Shown: piece by piece, positions 44,420 through 54,287 of the stretch | Numbering within the stretch: position 1 is the stretch's first letter | Layout of the letters: each line of letters starts with the position of its first letter | Assembly (NCBI GenBank): GCA_963678675.1 | Contig: OY783195.1 | Coordinates: 20,726,912 to 20,790,911 of the forward strand | Length of the DNA stretch: 64,000 nt | Direction of reading: 5' to 3' | Source: Xiphydria camelus | Lineage: Eukaryota; Arthropoda; Insecta; Hymenoptera; Xiphydriidae | Program-made: the position numbers and the translations under genes | The notes under the pieces: model-generated | What the model was told of the DNA's origin: nothing | Database searches by the model: none | The model's input: the letters and a program-made list of their open reading frames with translations, nothing else

Positions 44420-44557
44420 GGCCCGGTTGTACAACATGCCGATATACTGCCCGATAGTGTTATCCTGCCGACAAGTCCGTTCTGGCGTATTTTGACTATA
44501 GCGTAAAACGGACTTGTCGGCAGGAATAACACTATTGACATGTTGTACAACCGGGCC
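44420..44557. mobile_element. 138-bp Harbinger-like palindromic MITE
   Basis: GGCCCGGTTGTACAACATG and complement, TTA at 44417-44419 and 44558-44560. Inner arms cctgccgacaagtccgtt and complement. Ends resemble those of the 43945 element (GG(A/C)CCGGTT). Confidence 0.85.
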
Positions 44558-44679
44558 TTAACCCGCTTGTAATGAGAAGTAGCGACGAATTCCGACCTAT
44601 GGTCTATCGGAAAAGCTATCCTTCTAGGAAACCCTAACAACCACCGCTCCGTCCAGTTAGGTACAGTCTGTTAAATAAG

Positions 44680-44960
44680 AGCGCGTACGGCGTTATTCAT
44701 GAACAAATTAATCAACGATGTTTCTTTCTGCATACATACGTTTAGCATTCCAAGGTAATGCGCAATTATGTTAATATCATGAGTCCAATCACCACCATCG
44801 ATAATCTCTTGGCATCTCCGAGGCATACAATCCATAAAATGTTCGGCGTATTTACGGGGAAGTGCCTTCCAAATGCGTCGAATTTCTCGGGATAGCTGCT
44901 CACAGTGAAGACACGTTTTCTTCGAAGCTTCTACTTGATGTATGAAAACATTGTTGACAA
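44680..44960 (-). pseudogene. Tc1-like transposase C-terminal fragment
   Basis: Right to left: MFIHQVEASKKTCLHCEQLS, then WKALPRKYAEHFMDCMPRRC and QEIIDGGDWTHD. The (D/S)SMPRRxxxVI block is the typical C-terminus of Tc1-family transposases, after the last catalytic residue. The catalytic core is missing. Confidence 0.7.
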
Positions 44961-45487
44961 CTAATAACAGATTATTTGTGAACTCCTGTGTTTAAACAAT
45001 TAGACACTTGATATTATATGGAGAGGCGTGCCATCAAACTTCAAGCCTTCACCACTAGTTGCGCACGATCGTTCGCCGTATCCCCTCCAAGCAGTTGCAC
45101 GGTCCCAATTGCATTCATTTGTCGAAGAGATATAGCTAAATGTGTGAAGTGACAGTGATTGAATTATCAGCTGTATTTCGAGAAATAGCTACATCAGCGC
45201 CTTTCTCTTTTTCTCTTTTAAATGTAACACAATCGAAATTTGGTATATCCACCTCTTCGTCTTGTTTCAACCAAGTTTCACTCAGCACTATAACGTTGAA
45301 TTTTTGGCAACTCCATCTTGTAAATCTGGTGCGTGTAATTCTAAACTTTGACAATTGAGTGAAAATACCGTTGACTGATGACGAAATTAGCTCTAGATTA
45401 GCGTTCCCTAGATTGTGATGATAATGATCGTTAGGGTCCGGTATGTAGAAATCCGATTATCGTAATAGGTATGCCACAAAAACAGAT

Positions 45488-46022
45488 TCTCTGTAAAAAA
45501 AAAGGCGGCATGTTCATTCAGTGCCAAAACAATTGAATCGTAAAACACTCCAAAAAAGATTTGAAATCAATTAAGATCGCCATGTTCAAGATTTACGGAT
45601 ACAAAATAAAAGGCATCATTTGAAAGTAAAATTATTGTAAATCAAGTTACTAAAAAATTCGACTAAAAAAAATGTATAACAAAATTTTCATAAAAAAGAA
45701 CGCCGCGTTTTTTTCCTTCAAAATAGAAAATTATTTTCGATGTTTATGCACTTATGATTTTAAATAAATTCATACACTCTTATATGATACCACCAGTATA
45801 TAGTGGAAAAAATATGAAAATGAAAATTTTGTTATACATTTTTTAGCCAAATTTTTTAGTAACTATTGATTTAGAATAATTTTCCTTTCAAATGATGCCT
45901 CTTATTTTGTATATATAAATCTTGAACATGGCGATCTTAATTGATTTCAAATCTTTGTTGGAGAGTATTTTACGTTTCAATTTGTTTGGCACTGAATGAA
46001 CATGCCGCCTTCTTTTACAGAG
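45488..46022. mobile_element. foldback family D copy 1
   Basis: tctctgtaaaaaaaaaggcg at the left and its complement at the right. Arms of about 240 bp (cattcagtgccaa, gatttgaaatcaattaagat, cgccatgttcaagattta). At 45815-45835 it contains ccagtatatagtgg, the empty counterpart of the site occupied by MITE C in copy 2. Confidence 0.85.
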
Positions 46023-46026
46023 ATAA

Positions 46027-46216
46027 AGTAGTTACTCCATTATCGTAATCCAATTCCATTTTATCCCTTATTTTTCTGCCACGACTTTAACTGTTGATAG
46101 TGAAGAAAAAATAAGTTTATTGGTTGATCCATCTACTATCAACAATTAAAGTCGTGTCAGAAAAATAAGGGATACAATGTAATTGGATTACAATACTGGA
46201 GTAACTACTTTATTAT
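46027..46216. mobile_element. 190-bp foldback
   Basis: aaagtagttactccattatc, taatccaattccat, ttctgccacgactttaa and complements. The same terminal block recurs at 47465-47545, 50265-50335 and 50690-50755, so these are ends of one Tc1-like family scattered across 46-51 kb. Confidence 0.75.
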
Positions 46217-46920
46217 TATTTTTTCTTTATCCATATATTTCCTCTTTCGTATTATACTATTACAAGTTCCAATTTATATACCGACCTGTCAAACGTGAAG
46301 TGTACATGTACCTCACTTCTGTTTCATTTCTTCTTCGCCTCTGGTGTATCGATGGAAATTACAAAATATCATCATTTACACCCCACAAAGCACGTTTTAG
46401 CAAGTAACTTTTCTGTAACATTCCTGCGATATTTTACAATATTCGTGAACACTACCGTGTGTTATAAATATATATTTCTCGATAAAAACGTTTCGGAATC
46501 ATTACGTCGAAAGATCTCCTCGATAAAGTACAGCTCGATAAGATTGTACTTGTCATGGCTGAATTATATGGGGTTTTTATAATTATTTTAGGAAGTCCCA
46601 GAAGAAGACAGGTGCAGCAAAATATTGATGCTCTCTGTGCTAGAAAGGATAAGGAATAACCCTCGAACGAGTATTCGGGCTGTGGCAACACAGGTTAGAA
46701 TCATCAAATCCACGGTTCGGAGGATATTGAAGGATTTAAATATTCATCCATTTAAAGTAACGCGCGTCCATATACTCGAGACAGCAGATCCAGCTCGCCG
46801 AATGAACTAATGCAACTGGTTATTGGAACAACAAGTGGATGATATCTCGTTCGAAAGAAACCCTCTCGGGTTCGCATACGATTTGGAGTCCTTCTGGATA
46901 GAATTGAACAGCAGTACGTT
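46217..46920 (+). pseudogene. Tc1-like element fragment with HTH region
   Basis: A leader (46217-46560) shared, inverted, with 51640-51960 is followed by a transposase scrap: MMLSVLERIRNNPRTSIRAV, RIIKSTVRRILKDLNIHPFK, LETADPARRMN, a stop at about 46809, then CNWLLEQQVDD. The order VLERIxxNPxTSxR...HPFxxxxVHxLxxxDxxRRxNxxxWLLEQ is the N-terminal HTH and linker of insect Tc1/mariner-type transposases. The catalytic domain is absent after about 46870. Confidence 0.8.
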
Positions 46921-47315
46921 TATTTCTGTAACACACACAAATTGTAAATAACACAATCATATCCAGCATTTCACTATTTAAAATTATATTAATCTGAGTT
47001 AACCAATTCTATAGATAATAATGATAGAATTATTAAAAATGAAAACGCATCTTAAATTTGATTTACTTTAGCCTTTTCTTCATTCCTTATAAAGAGTCGC
47101 GCATTGGCAGATTGGTAGATAAGAGTCGGATAAGTTCGTATAAGGTTCCGTATTTTTTGAAAATGAATACGGGCCTGTACAGCTCGAATACATGTGATAC
47201 TGTTTTCGTCTTAAATCTGTATTAGGGCCATGTAAAGCCGTATTTATTTTAATATGGAGACTTTTACGGCCTTACTCAGCACTTATCTACCTAATCGGTA
47301 TTAGTGATTCCTCAT
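46921..47315. other. unassigned AT-rich DNA
   Basis: A weak inverted repeat (attggtagataagagtcgga near 47113 and cttatctacctaatcggta near 47283) may mark a further small element. Confidence 0.4.
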
Positions 47316-47317
47316 TG

Positions 47318-47545
47318 ATCGCCGTTACACCAGAGAGGAAGAAGAGATGAAATAGAAGTGAGGTGCATGTACACTTCACGTTTGACAGGTCGGTGTATAA
47401 ATTGGAACTTGTGTGATAGTACGAAAGAGGAGATATATCGATAGAGAACGAATAAATTTGATCACAATGATAAAGTAATTACTTGATTATTGTGTGATCA
47501 AATTCCATTGCATCTCCTATTATTCTGCCGCGGCTTTGATTGTTG
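47318..47545. mobile_element. inverted copy of the Tc1-like leader
   Basis: gaagtgaggtgcatgtacac, cgtttgacaggtcggtgtat, gtacgaaagaggagatatat match the complement of 46215-46330. It ends with the ctgccgcggctttgattg block. Confidence 0.7.
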
Positions 47546-48170
47546 ACAGAAAGGAAAAATCAAATTTATTAGTTAATGCATCGATTCGTCTCGTGCTCGC
47601 ATGACGCCGAAAACAAAAAATAGAATAACCACAAAGATATTTGTCCTTCATACGTAATCAAAGTGAGGTTAAAGCGGTCAGATAGAAAGTAACTTATCTG
47701 ATGGCAATTCTTTTGAAATACTATCGTCTTCTTTCCTGCTCTTTATGCACAGGCAACTACAGAAAAATAGCACTGCATCCGTTCACTATCTCGATTATTC
47801 GAAAAAAATGCAAACGATTATCAAACTATACGGAGAATCTGTCACATTCATCACTACTGACAATGAGATGACTGATGTTTTTCGGACTGAAACGTCTACT
47901 TCCTTCATTACTCCGATTACACTGAATTTTTACTTTTCATTAACAAGCGCGTCCGAGGATCGAAATAAACACGAGGGAAATCGTTTCGCGAATGGAAATA
48001 TTTTATTAACTTTGAAAACCATAACCAAACATTCAAGGAATATATTCTCTCACACACTCTCACATACATTTGATGGCATATGAGTGTTGTCGCATCTGTG
48101 TACACATTTCCGATCATGGCCGACTATCGCCGAAGATAGGCAGAATTTTTCGGACATTTTTACATATATA

Positions 48171-49062
48171 GAGGAATGTCGTCAGGGTTGGCCATAGTTT
48201 TGACTTTTGCCCATAATTTCCATGTAAAAAAGAATTATTATAATTACTGCGCATTCTTAGAAAGGTCCGGGAAAAAGAAAACTTTTCCGAGATATTACGA
48301 ATTGATTGGATAAAAAATTAAATAAACTGTCAAGGTTGGCCAGTGCTGTCTAGGTTGGCCAACAGCTGAAAATCGACAAAATATAGGCGCTAAATTATTC
48401 TGAATCACAGTTTTGACAAATGAAGTTGTTGGTCGTCATTTTCGCGCACTTCAAATGCATTTCTCTTTTGCATTCAATGTATGCACCGGAATTGTTACTA
48501 TTCAAGCGATGAAGCATCGCTTCCGAACAGATGAGGCAAAAGTCCTCATCTTCATCCGAAGAGGGCTTTTTCTGCACTTTTTTGGGTGGACGACCTCGTT
48601 TTGCTGGTGTTTCTGTTGTAATAGCGTTGCTATTACCCTGAAAAGAAAAAAAATCACGGTGACCAAGCCTGACTACACAAATGGTCCAACCTTGACGACA
48701 AGCACCAGGGCCACATCGCATCACACCACAACCAAACGGGTTATCAAATTAAATTATTCCCTTGGTTTATTCCTAAAGGATAACCATATGACACACTTAT
48801 TTGCTTACCTTGACGATTGCATGTTTTAACTTCAAGTTCTGATACCGTATTCACTGGTACTGGAAAACGTTTTTCGTCTTTCCTAAGCCACTGAGTGCAC
48901 AACACGTTTTACTTTCACGCTTCAAACTCGGTGTTGCTACGAAAAGTTTACGGTTACCAATAGAAATTTTACTACGCTTGCAGATAGTTGAAACTAGTTT
49001 TATAAGCTGAAATATCGCAAATGGCCGACCTAGACGACAGGCCGACCCTGACGACACACCCC
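48171..49062 (-). mobile_element. 892-bp Tigger/pogo derivative
   Basis: TA at 48169-48170 and 49063-49064. Ends gaggaatgtcgtcagggttg and complement of ggggtgtgtcgtcagggtcg. A second ggttggcca/tggccgacc block lies just inside each end. It retains only the last coding exon of a transposase. Confidence 0.75.
48395..48724 (-). pseudogene. Tigger transposase C-terminal PHD-like zinc finger
   Basis: Right to left: basic linker KRGRPPKKVQKKPSSDEDED, then FCLICSEAM, YIECKREMHLKCAKMT and FICQNCDSE. This C-x2-C...C...H-x2-C...C-x2-C arrangement is the small finger that ends many pogo/Tigger (jerky-like) transposases. An acceptor-like tttcag lies just before the GNSNAITTE segment (about 48636), so it is probably the last exon. 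The 5' part of the ORF is intronic. DDE domain absent. Confidence 0.75.
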
Positions 49063-49070
49063 TATATTTT

Positions 49071-49706
49071 CCGAGAAATCGAATTCTCGAGTTTTAGGCG
49101 CAAGAGGCGTGGCTTCGCGTTGCTAAGGAAGAATCTCTGTTAATATGTAACTTATAACATTTATTCTGGTCTCTATCAATAGAGAATAATCAATTTATAT
49201 GGCGTAACTAAGCATAGTTTTGGTTATAACCATATATTTATTGAGAAAATTCGATGTAAAAATTGAGGGGAGGAGGGGGCAAACATTTGTGGTGTAAAGA
49301 GACACGGGTGCCTGCGACATCAGCGCTGTCGTCGTTTCTGACGAACTAACTTAAATGAACATGCCGCGAGACACTACCGTGTCTGATATCAAGAGACACG
49401 GTAGTGTCTCGCGGCATGTTCATTCAAGTCGTCAGAACGACGCCGCCAGCGCTGTCGCCGCGAGCACCCGTGTATCTTTACAGGAAAAATGTCTGCCCCC
49501 TTCACCCCTCAATTTTAACATCGAATTTTCTCAATAAATATACGGTTATAACCAAAACTATGCTTAGTTACGCCATATAAATCGACTATTCTCTATCGAT
49601 AGAGACCAGAGTAAATGTTGTAAGTTACATATTAACAGATATTTTTCCTTAGCAACGCGAAGCCACGCCCCTCGCGCCTCGAAAGTCGAGAATCCGATTT
49701 CTCGGG
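49071..49706. mobile_element. 636-bp foldback family E, full copy
   Basis: ccgagaaatcgaattctcga at the left and its complement at the right. Arms of about 310 bp (aggcgtggcttcgcgttg, gttataaccatatatttatt, acacgggtgc, gaacatgccgcgagacacta) meet at tctgatatcaaga near 49386. Confidence 0.9.
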
Positions 49707-50289
49707 CGATATATATATGTCAAAATCTCACAAAAATTCCGCCTGTCTTCGGCGATATTCGGCCATGGTCGGAAATGTGTACACAGATGCGGCCACACGC
49801 ATACGCCATCAAATGTATGTGAGAGTGTGTGAGAGAATATGTTTCTTGAATGTTTAGTTGTTTTTTAAAATTAATAAAATAATATTCCATTCGCGAAACG
49901 ATTTCCCTCGCATTTTTTCGATCCTCGGACGCGCTTGTTAATTCAGTGTAATCGGAGTAGTGAATGTCAATAGTGGTGAATGTGACAGACGCTCCGTATA
50001 GTTTAATAATCGTTTGTATTTTTTTCGAATATCGAGATAGTGAACGGGTGCAGTGGTATTCTTCTCTCCAATGCCTGTGCATCAAGAAAGGAGCAGGAAA
50101 GGAGACGGTCTCAGAAGAATTGAAATCAGATAAGTTTAATTGCCATTTGACAGCTTTAACCTCACTTTCCATGGAAGGACAATATCTTTGTGTTTGTTCT
50201 ATTTTTTGTTTTCAGGGTCATGCGAGCACGGGAAAAATCGAAGAAAATCAATCACCAACACAAGCCGTGGCAGAATAGGAGATGAAATG

Positions 50290-51062
50290 GAACTGGATCA
50301 CAATAATCAGGTAATTACTTTATCACTATTTTTCTCTATCGATATATTTCCTCTTTCGTACTATTACACGTTCCGATAATATACCGTCTTCCCGTACTGA
50401 CAGTATACATGCATTTTACCTCCAATATGCCGGAATTAAAAATCTCTAGAACTCTGCGGTACAATGCCACGGTATGAATATCAGGTTCTACCGACATGAC
50501 ATGCTTCGACAAGGTCTGTATCAACTTTAGCGGTATATTAAGGGCACTGCACTAATCCTGTGGCACATTTTTCTATCTGGGAAAGCATATTATTATGGTA
50601 GTACAGCTGTACAGCGTTCCGATAATATATAATTGGAACTTTTAATAATACGAAAGGGAAAATATATCGATAAAGAAAAGATAATAAAATAATTACTTCA
50701 TTATTGTAATCCAATTCTATCGTATCTCCTACTTTTCTACCACGGCTTTCCCAGATAGAAAAATGTGCCACAGGATTAGTGCAGTGCCCCCAATATAATG
50801 CTAAAGTTGATACAGACCTTGTCGAAGCATGTCATGTCGGTAGAATTTGATATTCCTACCGTGGCATTGTACCGCAGAGTTCTAGAGATTTTTAATTCCG
50901 GCATATTAAAGGTAAAATGCATGTATACTGTCAGTATGGGAAGACGGTATATTTCTACATATTGGAGAATCTAAGTCGTGGGAGAAGAACAAATCATCGG
51001 AGTAACTACAATATCGGGGTAACTATAATACTTTATTTCTATTTTTTTCAGAACGATTCTCA
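50290..51062. mobile_element. inverted-repeat unit of Tc1-like family
   Basis: 50383-50583 (cttcccgtactgacagtata ... catttttctatctggg) is mirrored by 50752-50955. The outer leader blocks (ttcctctttcgtactattac) are mirrored at 50640-50680. Confidence 0.75.
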
Positions 51063-51362
51063 GATAGAAAAATGTGCCACAGGATTAGTGCAGTGCCCCC
51101 AATATAATGCTAAAGTTGATACAGACCTTGTCGAAGCATGTCATGTCGGTAGAATTTGATATTCCTACCGTGGCATTGTACCGCAGAGTTCTAGAGATTT
51201 TTAATTCCGGCATATTAGAGGTAAAATGAATGTATACTGTCAGTATGGGAAGACGGTATATTTCTACATATTGGAGAATCTAAGTCGTGGGAGAAGAACA
51301 AATCATCGGAGTAACTACAATATCGGGGTAACTATAATACTTTATTTCTATTTTTTTTCTCA
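50752..51362. repeat. 309-bp tandem duplication
   Basis: Unit 1 50752-51060, unit 2 51061-51362. The two are almost identical by eye (differences noted at aaaggtaaaatgcatg versus agaggtaaaatgaatg). The duplication joint follows tttttttcagaacgattct, an acceptor-like sequence. The low divergence makes it one of the youngest events here. Confidence 0.9.
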
Positions 51363-51960
51363 TCGGTGCTTGCCCTCTGCCTTCCTACTACAAGTTTCGA
51401 TTTATATACTAAATTTTATTTTATTTTTAGTTCATCGCCTCCACTCCATCGCCTTCGACTTCTTCTACCCAGTGAGGATTTCTCACGGTAGAATTTCGAT
51501 TCATCTGTGAACAAAATCTTCTGACGAACGAGGGATCGTCCACTTGCCGTTCCAAAAACCAGTCGGAATAGTTCATTCGTCGAGTTGGATTTGCTTTCTC
51601 CGGTGCATGTATGTACTTCATTTTAAAAGGATGAACATTCTTTTCTATTTCTTATAGTCTTATTCTCTCTAGGAGAGCATCGGTGTTCCACTGCTCTCGT
51701 ATTCTTTCAGGTCTTTCTAAAATAATTATAGAAATCACATATATAATTCAGCTCTGACAAGTACAATCTTATCGAGCTGTCTTATTGAGCTGTTTCTTTC
51801 AATGTAATGATTCCAAAATGTTTCTATAACGTTTTGCAACTTTGTGAATTTATCGAGAAAGATATATTTCTAACATAGGGTAGTGTTCAAAAATATTGCA
51901 AAATATCCCAAGAATATCACAAAAATTACTTGTAAAGACGTGTTTTATGGGATGTAATTT
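51363..51960 (-). pseudogene. Tc1-like transposase fragment, inverted copy
   Basis: Minus-strand ORF 51621-51427: MKYIHAPEKANPTRRMNYSD, then WFLERQVDDPSFVRRFCSQM and NSTVRNPHWVEE. It aligns with the linker before and through the first catalytic region of the Tc1-like protein at 46625 (ADPARRMN, WLLEQQVDD). The expected TDE motif is lost (CSQMNRNST). The upstream leader 51640-51960 is the complement of 46390-46620. Confidence 0.75.
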
Positions 51961-52177
51961 CTTAATTAAATATTTGTTAAGATAATTTAACATAAATATC
52001 ACTTTCGTAATTTCTGTCGGTTATGAGACTGCTGGATTGCCGTTGTTACGTCCCAATAGCAACTCAATTCAATATTTTCTCAGGTGCACCTATTCGAACT
52101 AACTTATTACCCACCAATATTGAAAATAAATCTTCTCAAGGCTGAATACGACTTGGGCATGTTTCAGCGTACAATTA

Positions 52178-52245
52178 GCTAGATCCAGCTCGACGAATGA
52201 ACTATTCTGACTGGTTTTTGGAACGGCAAGTGGACGAGCTTTACA
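52178..52245 (+). pseudogene. Tc1-like transposase scrap
   Basis: DPARRMNYSDWFLERQVDEL-type reading, a third copy of the linker segment of the same family. Breaks off after about 20 residues. Confidence 0.65.
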
Positions 52246-52249
52246 GCTG

Positions 52250-52905
52250 TTTCGCTGCCGTGTTGCCAAGTCTCTCATCGTTAATATGGCATGCTAATGG
52301 TTTGCGAAGTCAAAACGAATTTCATGACAATATTACGTTGCAACTATACGGTAAAACCCAATTTACTTATTTTTTACATAATCCTTAATATTTCATCTGT
52401 CAAATTACTAGTCTTTCAAAGTCTAAAGTTGGCGGAATGTGTGTTAAAGTCAGTGATAATCTACCTTAGTACAATCGTCTGCCATAAGGCGATATGTTAA
52501 AAGTGGTCAACTTTAGAATAAAATAACGAAGAAACTATAGACGGTCTATATTGCTCAAATTTTCGTATTAGTTGTGTAAAGTATTCGTGTATATCATATA
52601 AAAAAATTAGGGCTGTAAGTTGGTTTTCGTCTGATAGTCGAACCTCCTTAAAGCAGGAATAGTTGGAACGAAAAGCCCATATTGCAATGAAAGTACTATG
52701 GGTACTATGGATGAAGGCGCTCGCTGACAAGACTGACATTCTCCGATGTCCATCGAGTCATCTTTTTACGGACAGGATACGAGTTAGATCCTCTTCGGTT
52801 GCACCTGTACGAGATGATATGTCAGAAAATCGTGAGTCTTTATGAAAATCTTCTAACCTACTCGTTCTGCAGTAATACTTAATAATAAAAAACTATTCTC
52901 CTACA
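52250..52905. other. unassigned DNA
   Basis: No signature recognised. ORF 52663-52845 has no family motif. Confidence 0.4.
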
Positions 52906-52909
52906 TGTA

Positions 52910-53121
52910 CACCCGGGGACACGGCATCTGTCGCTGGTGACTGTTTTTAAACGTTATTTTTAAACGTACTAACCAATAATTAATAATCCTCATACTTTCA
53001 TTCACGAGAGTAGATGTCACCGTAGCTAATGAGCGCATGAGAATTAATTATTCATTGGTTAGTACGTTTAAAAATAACGTTTAAAAAAAGTCACCAGCGA
53101 CAGATACCGTATCCCCGGGTG
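52910..53121. mobile_element. 212-bp TA-flanked foldback MITE
   Basis: CACCCGGGGACACGGCATCT and complement, TA at 52908-52909 and 53122-53123. Arms include gtcgctggtgact and acgttatttttaaacgtact. Confidence 0.88.
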
Positions 53122-53165
53122 TACATATTCTCCCGATGAATAAATTCCAAAAAGTAGTGAAATCC

Positions 53166-53889
53166 CCCCACAAAAACAGATTCTCTGTAAAAAAAGGCGG
53201 CATGTTCATTCAGTGCCAACAAAAATTGATACGTAAAATACTCTCCAAAAAAGATTTGAAATCAATTAAGATCGCCATGTTCAAGATTTATGTATTAAAA
53301 GTAAAAGGCATCATTTGAAAGGAAAATTATTGTAAATCAAGTTATTAAAAAATTCGACTAAAAAAATTTATAAAAAAATTTTAATAAAAAAGAACTTGCC
53401 GCGTTTTTTTCTTCAAAATAAAAAATTCAGACAGAATTATACTCGATGTTTATGCACTTATGATTTTAAATAAATTCATACACTTATAATATGATACCAC
53501 CAGTATACCGAATGTCGCACGGGAAACCGATTAGGCGGGGGCCTTCTGAAATTCTCTGAATTTGACTTCGGCAGTGTAATTTATGAATCACTCTAGCACC
53601 GTCCAAGCACTGCCAATTATTCGGCATAGTGGACAAAATATGAAAACTTAAACGCGGCAAGTTCTTTTTTATTAAAATTTTTTTATAAATTTTTTTAGTC
53701 GAATTTTTTAATAACTTGATTTACAATAATTTTCCTTTCAAATGATGCCTTTTACTTTTAATACATAAATCTTGAACATGGCGATCTTAATTGATTTCAA
53801 ATCTTTTTTGGAGAGTATTTTACGTATCAATTTTTGTTGGCACTGAATGAACATGCCGCCTTTTTTTACAGAGAATCTGTTTTTGTGGG
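53166..53889. mobile_element. foldback family D copy 2 with MITE C inside
   Basis: cccacaaaaacagattctct at the left and its complement at the right. Arms match copy 1 at 45488. The centre is interrupted by MITE C at 53508-53624. Confidence 0.88.
53508..53624. mobile_element. MITE family C copy 2, internally deleted
   Basis: ccgaatgtcgcacgggaaac ... attattcgg. TA on the left (53506-53507), decayed CA on the right. The empty site ccagtaTAtagtgg is preserved in the sister element at about 45815, which proves the TA target. Confidence 0.85.
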
Positions 53890-53934
53890 TGTAGTTACTT
53901 TCCGAGAAAGGTGCGAACGCGTCAGCAGCACACG

Positions 53935-54130
53935 TTTATCGGAACACTTTTGATATTTGAAATCAGAGTGTTTACGTAACAAAAATAAGTTACACTTATA
54001 AAGCTAACTTCTCAAGTCTGCAAGTCTTTTTTTACATTTTAAATCATACTATTCACATGAAAATAAATTATACTTATGAAGTTAATTGCACAAATCAATA
54101 ACTCTTCTCCACATGTATAAATAATTTGTA
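53935..54130. repeat. copy of Helitron 5' region, part 1
   Basis: gatatttgaaatcagagtgt, cctctcaagtctg-type and acattttaaatcatactatt match 60650-60780 in the same orientation. The rest of this copy resumes at 55820. Confidence 0.6.
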
Positions 54131-54287
54131 GATACTTCAAATAAAATAGTAAAAATATGGTAGCCTCAATCTTTAGCCGTTACGAAAACTGAGGAGTAGA
54201 CAAACACAAGCAGTGTTACGAGAATTCAGTAGCGTCACTGCCGCGTCATTTATACCTCTCCCCTGCCGTTTCATCACCCGACCGTTA

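Larger units (their letters stand above)
43738..45106. mobile_element. 1.37-kb insertion in the endonuclease ORF
   Basis: Comparison with copy B (catctattgcattcatttg) places the insertion at the TA. Ends gggaccgtacaac (43738-43750) and gttgcacggtccc (45094-45106) are 13-bp inverted repeats; the flanks are ta on the left and aa on the right (a decayed TA duplication). It contains two TTA MITEs, a TTAA MITE and a Tc1-like transposase tail, so the parent is probably a Tc1-like element. Confidence 0.7.
43132..45450 (-). pseudogene. endonuclease ORF copy A, split by insertion
   Basis: An AP-type (EEP fold) endonuclease found fused to Helentron-type Helitron proteins and in LINEs. N-terminal part (45450-45107): LGNANLELISSSVNGIF, VIVLSETWLKQDEEVDIPNF (catalytic Glu in the ETW motif), DCVTFKREKEKGADVAIS. 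C-terminal part (43737-43293): MLIIAVYISPNKKLDDIIEF, LSGDFNVQF (GDFN catalytic block), SRSGTIIDAVFSRNLENIKS. The two parts are separated by 1.37 kb of inserted DNA (43738-45106) and match copy B at 55910-57270 on both sides of the break. Frameshifted and interrupted, so nonfunctional. Whether the parent was a Helentron or another element cannot be decided here. Confidence 0.8.
47546..50280. mobile_element. 2.7-kb element with long inverted arms and nested insertions
   Basis: The left arm (about 47640-48165) and right arm (about 49725-50210) are complementary over some 500 bp, for example gttcactatctcgat/atcgagatagtgaac, cgcgtccgaggatcgaa and ccgatcatggccga. The middle is occupied by a Tigger derivative (48171-49062) and foldback E (49071-49706), both inserted later. 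No transposase of its own recognised. Confidence 0.75.

Noticed and set aside
48413..48829. 138-residue + strand ORF
   Set aside because: Antisense to the Tigger zinc-finger exon; no recognisable motif.
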